8,735 nucleotides of DNA, taken from positions 41,043-49,777 of the forward strand of contig DHYP01000048.1 in NCBI GenBank assembly GCA_002414145.1, in the 5' to 3' direction. This DNA is from Methylophilaceae bacterium UBA5127. Its GTDB lineage: Bacteria; Pseudomonadota; Gammaproteobacteria; Burkholderiales; Methylophilaceae. Under the pieces are notes generated by a model, which was not told where the DNA came from, did no database searches, and saw only the letters and a program-made list of their open reading frames with translations. Positions 1 to 6,484 of the stretch are shown here, piece by piece (within the stretch, counting starts at the first letter, position 1; every line of letters begins with the position of its first letter). A program made the translations under genes and the position numbers.

Positions 1-1092
1 TTCAGATTGATTGAAATCAGCTTGGTCTCTTTTTTGACGCATAAATTGGGAAGTCTTTTTCTCATTCCATGCGCGCTGAGCTTCGTCAAAAATCACCACT
101 TTTTCTATTGGCGGGCGCTCTTTATTGGTAAGTGCATCATCTCTAAAGTGATGAATGTTTTGAATAAAACTAGAAGTTTCTCTACGCGATTCGGTTTTGT
201 TTTTTGCTCTATTGTTAAGAACACTGTCTCTTGCTAATGCTTCTCTGAGCACATCAACCAATGGTCCATTACCTGACAAGAAAACAGCATGTTCTTCATC
301 TTTTGAGTTGTTGTGCTTTGTTGCAATATCTAAACCCACCAAGGTTTTACCTGCCCCAGGAACACCGGTCACAAAGCAAATTGCTTTTTTCTTGTTTGTG
401 TGAGAATCATGAATAATTTCATTTAACCTGCTAACGGTTTTTGCAAGATTTACTGCGCCAGCATCATATCGTGCAATATCTTTTACATCGTGGTCTGCAT
501 ATAGCGCCTGAGCAGCCTCGATGATTGTCGGTGTAGGCTTATATTGACCAGCAAGCCAGTTATCCGAATTTATATCCGATTGAGCTTGATAGCTTTTTAA
601 GCAGGTATCTATTAACTTAGATAAATCACTATCATTGGTTTTTAGTGGTCTCACAACACCAAAATCTTGATTGTTTATGTTTGTCGTACAACTTTCGGCG
701 TCCGTGGAAATTAAGACTGGAATAATTAATTTATCGTGGCTGGTTTCATGAAAGCAACTTAAATCGAGCGCGTAACCTTCAACTTGTTTAAGGTCTAGTT
801 CTAGATATTTCGTTTCACCAACTTTAAATTCCAAAACGAAAATGACACCGTTTAAGATTAAAACTGTATCCGCCCTTTTGCCCATTCTTGGGATTAGCAT
901 TTCAAAACAAATAAACCCACTTGAATATTTTGCTAAATCGCGCTTTAGTATCTTAACTTGTGCTTTCCAAGCATTGGTTTGTAAGTGCACCAAATCTTGT
1001 GAGTGATTGCTGGATAGTTTACCCAGTATTGTTTCAGTAGGAGTTTGAATAAACTCAAAGAGTTCAGCAGAGTAATAAGCTCGATTACCCAT
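1..1092 (-). CDS. DUF2075 / Schlafen-group-3-type nuclease-helicase (partial, 3' end off the left edge)
   Basis: I translated this reading frame by hand; 364 residues lie in the window without a stop and the gene runs off the left edge, so the C-terminal helicase half is missing. The N-terminal part looks like a PD-(D/E)XK nuclease: E64 in FEMLIP, D75 in RADTVLIL, then E88 and K90 in LEFK. After a linker comes a P-loop NTPase with Walker A GVPGAGKT at 243-250 and Walker B VVIFDEAQ at 332-339. This order is typical of DUF2075 (SLFN-g3 helicase) proteins, usually a little over 600 residues. The chosen ATG overlaps the end of the upstream controller gene by 8 bp (ATGGGTAA), with a weak GGA about 8 nt before it. 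An in-frame ATG at 1104 would add MDSI. The likely role is an ATP-dependent nucleic-acid-processing effector, perhaps anti-phage; that is inference. The stretch is visibly AT-rich compared with the genes to its right. Confidence 0.85.
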   Translation of the reverse strand, partial: MGNRAYYSAELFEFIQTPTETILGKLSSNHSQDLVHLQTNAWKAQVKILKRDLAKYSSGFICFEMLIPRMGKRADTVLILNGVIFVLEFKVGETKYLELDLKQVEGYALDLSCFHETSHDKLIIPVLISTDAESCTTNINNQDFGVVRPLKTNDSDLSKLIDTCLKSYQAQSDINSDNWLAGQYKPTPTIIEAAQALYADHDVKDIARYDAGAVNLAKTVSRLNEIIHDSHTNKKKAICFVTGVPGAGKTLVGLDIATKHNNSKDEEHAVFLSGNGPLVDVLREALARDSVLNNRAKNKTESRRETSSFIQNIHHFRDDALTNKERPPIEKVVIFDEAQRAWNEKKTSQFMRQKRDQADFNQSE

Positions 1093-1315
1093 GATGCTGT
1101 CCATCAAAATCAACTATCGCAGTTACTGATATATTTAGAGCGTTTGCGAGTTTGACGATATTGATTAGGCTTACATTTCTTAAGCCACGCTCGATTCCAC
1201 TGATATAAGTTCTATCAAGGTCTGCTTTTAAGGCTAACTCCTCTTGACTAATGTTTAGACTGAGCCGAATAGCTTTGACGTGTTTTCCAAACGATTTTAA
1301 TAATTCCTCTTCCAT
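1085..1315 (-). CDS. Controller (C)-type XRE-family HTH transcriptional regulator
   Basis: This 76-residue protein is a single HTH_3/XRE domain. The helix-turn-helix lies at about residues 22-44 (ISQEELALKA, then DRTYISGIERG), and R35, T36, Y37, S39, R43 and R46 sit where I recall the DNA-contacting residues of restriction-modification C proteins such as C.Esp1396I. The size also matches that family (roughly 75-100 residues). The start is fixed: an in-frame stop lies 12 nt upstream of the ATG, and an AAAGG motif sits very close to the start. The 3' end overlaps the nuclease-helicase gene by 8 bp, as C genes commonly overlap their R gene. Upstream is a symmetric GACTTATAGTC operator, so it probably autoregulates its own operon, activating at low and repressing at high concentration as C proteins do. 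A generic phage-like XRE repressor is the alternative. No methyltransferase gene is seen in the window. Confidence 0.87.
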   Translation of the reverse strand: MEEELLKSFGKHVKAIRLSLNISQEELALKADLDRTYISGIERGLRNVSLINIVKLANALNISVTAIVDFDGQHHG

Positions 1316-1479
1316 GACCTTTAGCTTTCATTTTTAGTGTCATGGTGCTGTTTTGTAGCTTTTAAATCTACGGACTATAAGTCACATTTATGTAATATTA
1401 AAAACCATCCAGTAAGGCCAACTCGTTTACAGTCCGCCGTAAGTATTTCCATTTTTCCAAAACTCCACCACTTTTCACC
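1316..1479. other. Intergenic region between the LysR gene and the controller gene
   Basis: These 164 bp separate the end of the LysR-type gene from the start of the controller gene, both on the minus strand. The right part (1384-1479) has no convincing gene or strong GC hairpin with a T tract. A 6-bp inverted pair, CGGACT at 1371-1376 and AGTCCG at 1431-1436, is probably chance. The region probably holds the promoter of the controller operon and marks the boundary between the accessory unit and the neighbouring genes. Confidence 0.5.
1355..1383 (-). promoter_or_regulatory. Candidate C-box operator upstream of the controller gene
   Basis: Read on the minus strand, a perfect palindrome GACT-TAT-AGTC (1383-1373) is followed by an imperfect 17-bp palindrome GTAGATTTAAAAGCTAC (1371-1355, one mismatched pair). 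Two adjacent dyads upstream of a C gene is the arrangement of OL/OR C-boxes. From memory, the stretch ATGTGACTTATAGTCCGT matches the left half of the C.Esp1396I operator; this needs checking against the published sequence. The first box ends 58 bp before the controller ATG. I cannot place the -35 and -10 elements with confidence. Confidence 0.6.
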
Positions 1480-2364
1480 CTATTTAAGATGCTCGGCTAA
1501 AAAATCAATCAAGGTTCTAAGCTTGAGCGGCATGTATTTTCGGCTGGTGTACACTGCATATAGTTGCATTTCAAATATTGGGCGGTTTTGTTGCACGGCC
1601 ATGAGTTTTTTTGTGGTTAGATCTTCGCTAATGAGCCACTCGGGGAGCAAGGCTAGCCCCATGCCACTGAGCGCGGCGTGTCTAATTAAATTATTGTCAT
1701 TGCTTTTTAAAACAGGGGCTAACTGCATATTAGGTATGCCTAAAGCGGCACTATCCAACGCGCGCTTGATGTAGTTGGGCATGATAAATTTAGCGTGTAT
1801 GGTTTGCTGAGTATTGTTTAAGTGCTGTGAATTTAAGCCCAGCGCCTGCAAGTAGCTTGGGCTGCCTACTAAGTAAAACGAGATGTTACATAAAGGCTTA
1901 GCAATAAGCCCAGCGGCTGGTTCTGGGGTGACGCGTAGCGCTAAATCAAAGCCTTCTAGGGCAATATCGACAATGTGATTTTCTAAGTGCAAATCAAAGT
2001 GTACGTTTGGGTATTGCTGTTGATATTGATGCAGCAATTGCGCAAAGTGCGCGTTGGCAAACCACACGGGCGCGCTGATTTTAAGTTCGCCGCTCGGGGT
2101 GACGCTAGAGAGCGCTACGGTTTCAGAGGCGGTATTTAAAATATCTAAGGCGGTATGCGTTTGCTCGTAGTAGAGTTGCCCTGCCTCCGTCACGCTCACA
2201 TGGCGGCTGGTGCGATTGAGCAATCGGCTGCCTAAGTGTTTTTCCAGCTTGGCCATATATTTACTCACCATCGGTGCTGACATATCTAGCCGCTCGGCCG
2301 CTTTAGAAAAACTGCCAGTTTCTACTATCTCTTGAAACACCCTAATACTCATTAAATCTAGCAT
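1480..2364 (-). CDS. LysR-type transcriptional regulator
   Basis: The 294-residue product has the usual LysR length and layout. An N-terminal winged HTH (about residues 1-60) carries FQEIVETGSFSKAAERL, then MSAPMVSKYMAKLEKHLGSRLL and the wing segment NRTSRHVSVTEAG. A periplasmic-binding-protein-like effector domain fills about 90-294. The N terminus resembles the CrgA/DhcR-like branch that often regulates a divergent oxidoreductase operon. I chose the ATG at 2364 because GGGA lies 6 nt upstream; a GTG at 2376 would add four residues but has no better ribosome site. The gene diverges from the doxX-like/dioxygenase pair, and the shared intergenic region has two palindromes, so it probably controls that pair and itself. 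The inducer is unknown; an aromatic or quinone compound is a guess from the dioxygenase. Confidence 0.92.
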   Translation of the reverse strand: MLDLMSIRVFQEIVETGSFSKAAERLDMSAPMVSKYMAKLEKHLGSRLLNRTSRHVSVTEAGQLYYEQTHTALDILNTASETVALSSVTPSGELKISAPVWFANAHFAQLLHQYQQQYPNVHFDLHLENHIVDIALEGFDLALRVTPEPAAGLIAKPLCNISFYLVGSPSYLQALGLNSQHLNNTQQTIHAKFIMPNYIKRALDSAALGIPNMQLAPVLKSNDNNLIRHAALSGMGLALLPEWLISEDLTTKKLMAVQQNRPIFEMQLYAVYTSRKYMPLKLRTLIDFLAEHLK

Positions 2365-2379
2365 ATTGAATCCCACATA

Positions 2380-2396
2380 GTTTCTTATAAAGAAAC
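2380..2396. promoter_or_regulatory. Palindrome in the divergent promoter region (candidate LysR autoregulatory site)
   Basis: GTTTCTT-ATA-AAGAAAC is a perfect inverted repeat with 7-bp arms, 15 bp upstream of the LysR ATG. It shares the GTTTC/GAAAC half-sites with the second palindrome closer to the doxX-like gene. The position just before the regulator's start suggests a repressive autoregulatory site. LysR boxes are typically T-N11-A interrupted dyads; that this is the actual binding site is inferred. Confidence 0.5.
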
Positions 2397-2433
2397 ATAT
2401 TAATAATAAAATGGCTATCGATTAACTAATATG

Positions 2434-2453
2434 GAAACAATATACTTTGTTTC
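2434..2453. promoter_or_regulatory. Palindrome enclosing a TATACT -10-like element upstream of the doxX-like gene
   Basis: GAAACAA-TATACT-TTGTTTC is a perfect inverted repeat with 7-bp arms. Its six-base spacer, TATACT, is a good -10 hexamer for the plus strand and lies 43 bp before the doxX-like ATG. The matching -35 (TCGATT at 2418-2423, 17-bp spacing) is weak, which would fit a promoter that needs an activator or is blocked by a bound regulator. The half-sites match those of the palindrome at 2380-2396, pointing to one regulator, most simply the divergent LysR protein. Confidence 0.5.
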
Positions 2454-2489
2454 AGCTTTAATCAACACAATGAGAAAAGGAGAAATGAA

Positions 2490-2915
2490 ATGAGCTCAGC
2501 GACTAGCAATCTTCAACCTGCAGGTAAAGCGTTAAGCATAGGCCTATGGGCGGCGCAAATTGTGGGTGGGGCATTTTTTTGTTTTGCGGGCTTTACCAAA
2601 CTGACCACGCCGTTGCCAGAGTTAAGCGCCATGATGCCGTGGACAGGCGACTACTCAGAACAGTTTGTGCGCTTTATTGGCCTAGTTGATTTGGCGGGTG
2701 GTTTAGGTCTGTTGTTGCCATCACTCACGCGCATCAAGCCTAACTTAACCGTATTGGCTGCCTTAGGTTGTATTGTGCTACAACTATTAGCCATGGCTTT
2801 ACATGCCTCACGTGGTGAGTATATGGTGCTACCATTGAATGTGTTTTTACTCAGCATCAGCGTTTTTATTTGGTGGGGTCGCGGTCGCCGCTTGCCAATT
2901 GATGCACGTTTATAA
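2490..2915 (+). CDS. DoxX-like four-helix membrane protein
   Basis: The 141-residue protein fits the DoxX / DoxX-like family in length and pattern. Four hydrophobic segments are visible at about residues 18-38, 62-80, 88-106 and 112-128, with the family-like phrase GGAFFCFAGFTKL in the first helix and GLVDLAGGLGLLLP in the second. It should be an inner-membrane protein. DoxX relatives are described as subunits or partners of quinone-linked and thiol-redox systems, but the exact reaction here is not known. The start is well supported: AGGAG lies 7 nt before the ATG. The dioxygenase gene follows about 26 bp downstream, so the two are probably co-transcribed from the divergent promoter shared with the LysR gene. 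Confidence 0.88.
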   Translation: MSSATSNLQPAGKALSIGLWAAQIVGGAFFCFAGFTKLTTPLPELSAMMPWTGDYSEQFVRFIGLVDLAGGLGLLLPSLTRIKPNLTVLAALGCIVLQLLAMALHASRGEYMVLPLNVFLLSISVFIWWGRGRRLPIDARL

Positions 2916-2941
2916 TTTATAAAGGGCTATTGCAAGCAGCT

Positions 2942-3739
2942 ATGCAAACCTTACCCACTTATTTTATTTCTCACGGTGGCGGCCCTTGGCCATATATCCC
3001 AGAAATGCGCGCTAGCATGCGGCAGCTAGAAGCCTCTTTGCTCGTCATCAGCCAAGCGCTTGCTAGCCCGCCCAAGGCTGTGCTGATGATTTCTGGGCAC
3101 TGGGAAGCTGAGCAATTTACTATCATGTCGAGTGAAAACCCGACTATGGTCTATGACTATGGCGGCTTTCCAGCCTACACTTACCAAATAAAATATCCCG
3201 CACCTGGTGCGCCTTGGTTGGTTGCAAGGCTGAAAGCCTTAATCGAATCAGCGGGCTTACCTATAGCCACCGATGACCAGCGTGGTTTTGACCATGGGGC
3301 GTTTGCGCCTATGGCGATTATGTACCCAGAGGCTAATGTGCCTGTGATACAACTCTCTTTACAGCGTGATTTTGACCCCGCCCAACATCTCGCCCTAGGC
3401 CGCGCTTTGGCGCCTTTGCGCGATGAAAATATCTTAATCATAGGTAGCGGCTTTAGTTATCACAACTTGAGAAGAATGGGCAGTTCAGCCCAAGCACCAT
3501 CAGCACAATTTGATGCTTGGCTACAGCACAGCTTGGTAGAGCGCACGCCAGAGCAGCGTGTCACTGATTTAATGCATTGGCAATATGCGCCCGCAGCCCG
3601 TATTGCGCATCCGCGTGAAGACCATTTGTTGCCCTTAATGGTAGCCGTGGGTGCGGCAGAGCATGACAAAGCCGAGTGTTGCTACCATGAGACCCACTTT
3701 TTTGGTGGGGTGGTGGCTTCTAGTTTTAAGTTTGGCTAA
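2942..3739 (+). CDS. Class III extradiol ring-cleavage dioxygenase, 4,5-DOPA dioxygenase (YgiD/DODA) type
   Basis: The 265-residue product belongs to the LigB superfamily, DODA/YgiD branch, whose members open catechol-type rings using a bound metal (zinc in E. coli YgiD). Candidate metal ligands and catalytic histidines are visible: H11 in FISHGGGP, H53 in SGHWE, H118 in FDHGAF, H174 in FSYHN and H228 in HPREDHLLPL. The length matches the family (about 260) and the protein is cytosolic with no signal peptide. I chose the ATG at 2942 because homologues start just before the SHG motif; a TTG at 2930 would add four residues. AAAGGG at 2921-2926 is not ideally spaced for either start. It follows the doxX-like gene in the same operon and ends before a strong hairpin. 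The natural substrate is unknown; many bacterial homologues are annotated only by their in vitro DOPA activity. Confidence 0.92.
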   Translation: MQTLPTYFISHGGGPWPYIPEMRASMRQLEASLLVISQALASPPKAVLMISGHWEAEQFTIMSSENPTMVYDYGGFPAYTYQIKYPAPGAPWLVARLKALIESAGLPIATDDQRGFDHGAFAPMAIMYPEANVPVIQLSLQRDFDPAQHLALGRALAPLRDENILIIGSGFSYHNLRRMGSSAQAPSAQFDAWLQHSLVERTPEQRVTDLMHWQYAPAARIAHPREDHLLPLMVAVGAAEHDKAECCYHETHFFGGVVASSFKFG

Positions 3740-3773
3740 TGTTTAAGGGGTGAAATAAGTAAAAATATGGGCT

Positions 3774-3806
3774 GTGGGCGCGGTGATGGCGCCCATTTTG
3801 TTATTT
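3774..3806 (+). terminator. Rho-independent terminator after the dioxygenase gene
   Basis: TGGGCGC (3775-3781), a 7-nt loop GGTGATG and GCGCCCA (3789-3795) form a perfect GC-rich stem, followed by TTTTGTTATTT. It lies 35 bp past the dioxygenase stop. The opposite strand also has a T-rich tract some 8 nt beyond the stem, so it could also stop transcripts of the convergent transglycosylase operon. Confidence 0.8.
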
Positions 3807-3838
3807 GGCGCTTTAGATTAGTGCTTTAGATTAGCGCC
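3807..3838. repeat. Hairpin with a 13-bp tandem repeat in the convergent intergenic gap
   Basis: GGCGC (3807-3811) and GCGCC (3834-3838) can pair around two near-identical 13-bp units, GCTTTAGATTAGT (3810-3822) and GCTTTAGATTAGC (3823-3835). It lies 11 bp past the stop of the transglycosylase gene, on the minus strand. It may be a weak terminator or a replication-slippage duplication; no T tract follows it on the minus strand. Confidence 0.6.
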
Positions 3839-3848
3839 CAGACACAAT

Positions 3849-5108
3849 TTAATTTGGCTTTGTAAACGTAAGAGTTAACGGGGTTGAGCGTGCGCTTTGT
3901 GGCATATAGCGTACAATCGATTTAACGCGCTCAAAATCAGGCGAGTTTTTAAGATATTCATTGGACCATGCGCGGTGTGGGCTACGAATAATGCCTGCTA
4001 ACCAAGCCGCCTGAACTGCTGAGAGTTTATCTGGGTTTACTGCAAAATAAAATTGCGCTGCATCGTAGGCTCCACATATGCCAGGCCCCCAGTCGACAGT
4101 GTTTAAATATAAATTCAAAATACGGTTTTTACCTAAAGTGCTTTCCATCTCAACTGCGTATAGCAACTCCTCAATTTTTCGTTTCCATAGGCGCTCCCCG
4201 CCTGTGAAAAAATACTTAGCTAATTGTTGGCTAATAGTGCTACCGCCTAGCTGTTTGTTGGGCTTTTCTTGTGCTAAAAGATAGCTTAAGGTGTCGATGT
4301 CATAACCGTTGTGATGCATAAATTGCACATCTTCCGCAATGATGACAGCCATCGGTAGCCAGCGTCCAAGCCCCTTTTTATCTAACCAAATTTGCGATGC
4401 TGTTGCTACGTTATTTGCCTTTTCGTTAGGTTGTGGACATTGAAATTTGAGCTCTGCAGTTTTAAGCTTTTCTGTGCCTAGGCCTGTAACATCAAAACCC
4501 AATATAAGGGGTTTGGCGCTCCAGATTCTGCTTGGCCAGTGTAGCGTTCCTGTGGCCGATAATGTGCCAGTGACGTGCGCTTTTTGTATTGTTTCTGATT
4601 GAGATTTCAACGGTGCTAACAAATCTACAATGGGTGTGGTGGGTAGAGACCACACTAAATCGACACCTTGCATGTGGATTTGTGCGGTGTATAACACACG
4701 GGTAATTGCATTCTCACTTTGCGTTTCTAACATGCCTGTGAGCTGCTGGCCTGTGCGATTAATAGAAAGATTAACATGTTCAAATATGATGCTTTTATTG
4801 CTTAGACCGCGTAAATTAAAAACACAGTTTGCACAGCTGAGTTTTACAAGCCCTGCTTTGTTTTCTAAGTTAATTAAGCCATGTTTGCTGTGCCACTGTG
4901 TGTGGTTGAGCAAGCGAAGTCCAACTGAAGAGGTGGTTAATTGAATAAGTGGCAATGCACGCACCTGTGTGACTCCCACCAGCGGTAGGCGCAAAGGTAA
5001 ACGCCAGGCTGTTTTGTCCCAAGGGCTATAGAGCCAAGCACATAGCCCTATGATGCTCACTATCAGCATGAGTATCATCAAGACCAGAGACTGTTTAAAT
5101 ATTTTCAT
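3849..5108 (-). CDS. Membrane-anchored GT51 peptidoglycan transglycosylase with large N-terminal extension
   Basis: The 419-residue protein has one N-terminal membrane helix (about 8-28), a roughly 200-residue segment I do not recognise (30-235, β-rich with paired cysteines at 92 and 95), and a C-terminal GT51 domain. All GT51 motifs are present: IIAEDVQFMHHNGYD with catalytic Glu259; GGSTISQQLAKYFF at 288-301; RKIEELLYAVEMESTLGKNRILNLYLN at 310-336; and WGPGICGAYDAAQFYF at 340-355. GT51 enzymes polymerise lipid II glycan strands on the outer face of the inner membrane. No transpeptidase domain follows, as in MtgA, but MtgA is only about 240 residues. It is the last gene of the exosortase operon, 15 bp after the EpsI-like gene, with a weak ribosome site. 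The context suggests a role in letting the sorted surface protein pass or attach; that is inference. Confidence 0.9.
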   Translation of the reverse strand: MKIFKQSLVLMILMLIVSIIGLCAWLYSPWDKTAWRLPLRLPLVGVTQVRALPLIQLTTSSVGLRLLNHTQWHSKHGLINLENKAGLVKLSCANCVFNLRGLSNKSIIFEHVNLSINRTGQQLTGMLETQSENAITRVLYTAQIHMQGVDLVWSLPTTPIVDLLAPLKSQSETIQKAHVTGTLSATGTLHWPSRIWSAKPLILGFDVTGLGTEKLKTAELKFQCPQPNEKANNVATASQIWLDKKGLGRWLPMAVIIAEDVQFMHHNGYDIDTLSYLLAQEKPNKQLGGSTISQQLAKYFFTGGERLWKRKIEELLYAVEMESTLGKNRILNLYLNTVDWGPGICGAYDAAQFYFAVNPDKLSAVQAAWLAGIIRSPHRAWSNEYLKNSPDFERVKSIVRYMPQSARSTPLTLTFTKPN

Positions 5109-5123
5109 ATCTATTTTTGTGGC

Positions 5124-5669
5124 TTATATTGCGTTATTTATACCTGTTACTTTTGTGATTGCCCACCATTCTTTGTTGTTTTGTTTGAATAAACTTTCCC
5201 AATACCATGCAGATACATCTGTCCACTGCCCACCTTGATTATCAAAGATACGTTCACACACTTGTAGCGATTGTCCTTTCGATGCATTAAAACATCGCCA
5301 ACGTTGATGCTGATTATTTTCTACTACGCGTGGTTGCGTGACTTGATAGCCTAGCCCACGGTAGCAGTCTAATGCGGAATGTAACATACGTGTGGGCTTA
5401 GTGGTGTGTCTTACTACCAAAATTGCATCGCCATCGGTAAAACGCGCAATGTGTCCCGGAAAGTTTGCTGCAAAACGTTGCTCAAGGCTTGAGAGCGGTA
5501 ATTTGTAAAGGTTTTTTTGCTTTACGTTCCATTGTGCAAACGCCCAGTTTTGTTCTATTTGGGTCTTGCTGGTAGTGCCGACACGGTGGCTAGGTAGCCA
5601 CCATGTACGGCTTGCGCAGGCAAGCATTATGCAAACGAATAAAACTTGAGAAAGCTGGCTAGTTTTCAT
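5124..5669 (-). CDS. Exosortase-associated EpsI-like protein
   Basis: The 181-residue protein has an N-terminal hydrophobic segment (about 7-19) and then a soluble domain, so it is probably periplasmic. IMLACAS at 14-20 is a marginal lipobox (Cys18), so it may be a lipoprotein. Its body resembles the EpsI / DUF3485-like proteins that accompany or are fused to exosortases: a His-then-Cys-Tyr stretch RMLHSALDCYRGLGY (94-108; H97, C102), a central RHTTKP segment, and aromatic SAWYWESLF near 153-161. The ATG overlaps the exosortase stop codon by 4 bp (ATGA), which implies translational coupling. The identification rests on weak motif resemblance plus position; the biochemical role of EpsI-like proteins is not settled. 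Confidence 0.7.
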   Translation of the reverse strand: MKTSQLSQVLFVCIMLACASRTWWLPSHRVGTTSKTQIEQNWAFAQWNVKQKNLYKLPLSSLEQRFAANFPGHIARFTDGDAILVVRHTTKPTRMLHSALDCYRGLGYQVTQPRVVENNQHQRWRCFNASKGQSLQVCERIFDNQGGQWTDVSAWYWESLFKQNNKEWWAITKVTGINNAI

Positions 5670-6484
5670 GGTGTGCTTCTTTTAAAAGAGAATTGGGCAT
5701 GACAAACAAAGTAGACACAAGGCACAAATAACGCAAAAGTGACTAAGCCGATAGCTTCATGTGTCCAATGCGGCAAGTCCAACATGCCTGACTCTTTATA
5801 AAAAAGTAAGGTGTTGCGTATCACATTGGCCAAGATGACTAATGCGCCTGCCATGCTTAAGTTAATGAGTGTTCTTAGTGTCTGGGCGCTATTCAGATAT
5901 GAAAACAATGCGCCCAAATATAAGCCTATCCACAACATGGCAATACCAGCACATGGTGCATCTATTAAAATGGTCTTGCCGTTCCACCATAGGCTAGCGC
6001 CCTCAGGGCTTGTTACTGTGCCAAACGCAGAAAGTAATACGCTAGTGCTGTGTGCGCAAAACCAGCGTAATGGGTAGCCCAAGTAGAAGTTGAGTGAGGC
6101 AACCAAGGGCAACGCAAGCATGGCAAGTGCAAGCAAAGGTGATAATGCGCGTGTTTTTGGTAGCATGTGGGCAATTAGCCAAGTGCAAGCCATTAGCGCA
6201 ATGGCCGTGGAGAGGATAGGAGGCAAGCCTCCCCACGCTGCGCTTGCTGTGATAGCCAATAATGCCGTTACACTGAGCGCAGATGCTTTAGGCACTTGTA
6301 GCTGATCTTTATCTGCGTATACCAGTGCAATGATGGTTAGCATTGCTACAACGCCCCAAGGATCATCAGAACCATCGCTGTTGCGTCGTGCCAGCCACAG
6401 CCACTGTGGCCAGCTTGCTAACAGCGTTGATACAAGCAAGCCGCCCACAACCCAGTGCTGAGTGTGCGTTGATTTAACGTACAT
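5666..6484 (-). CDS. Exosortase (membrane transpeptidase/protease of PEP-CTERM sorting)
   Basis: The 272-residue protein is strongly hydrophobic, with about eight candidate membrane helices, and has the exosortase catalytic residues: Cys178 in IDAPCAGIAMLW, Arg223 in NVIRNTLLF and His242 in THEAIGL. The early SDGSDDPWG segment (36-44) also fits the family. Exosortases cleave PEP-CTERM proteins at the membrane and probably pass them on to a surface or extracellular location. I chose the ATG at 6484, which overlaps the stop of the VIT/VWA gene by 11 bp; GTG codons at 6511 and 6523 would extend it by 9 or 13 residues. It sits between its presumed substrate gene and the EpsI-like gene, with overlapping ends, so all are probably translated from one transcript. 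I do not assign the exosortase subtype (XrtA, XrtB and so on). Confidence 0.92.
   Translation of the reverse strand: MYVKSTHTQHWVVGGLLVSTLLASWPQWLWLARRNSDGSDDPWGVVAMLTIIALVYADKDQLQVPKASALSVTALLAITASAAWGGLPPILSTAIALMACTWLIAHMLPKTRALSPLLALAMLALPLVASLNFYLGYPLRWFCAHSTSVLLSAFGTVTSPEGASLWWNGKTILIDAPCAGIAMLWIGLYLGALFSYLNSAQTLRTLINLSMAGALVILANVIRNTLLFYKESGMLDLPHWTHEAIGLVTFALFVPCVYFVCHAQFSFKRSTP

Noticed and set aside
7..403. Two short plus-strand open frames at the left edge
   Set aside because: They are antisense to the nuclease-helicase P-loop region, whose continuous minus-strand frame has clear Walker motifs.
1371..1436. CGGACT/AGTCCG inverted pair 54 bp apart
   Set aside because: Six bp over this distance is expected by chance, and one arm is already part of the C-box.
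1337..1774. Plus-strand open frame of 145 codons across the LysR 3' end
   Set aside because: Mostly antisense to the LysR gene, with no ribosome site, no recognisable domain and an unlikely composition; the minus-strand LysR protein fully explains the sequence.
2485..2493. Mini reading frame ATG-AAA-TGA overlapping the doxX-like start
   Set aside because: AGGAG is better spaced for the ATG at 2490; a two-codon frame is most simply chance.
3181..3669. Minus-strand open frames within the dioxygenase gene
   Set aside because: Shadows of a well-conserved plus-strand enzyme with intact active-site histidines.
5811..6305. Plus-strand frames within the exosortase gene
   Set aside because: Antisense to a membrane protein with all three exosortase catalytic residues; no ribosome sites.
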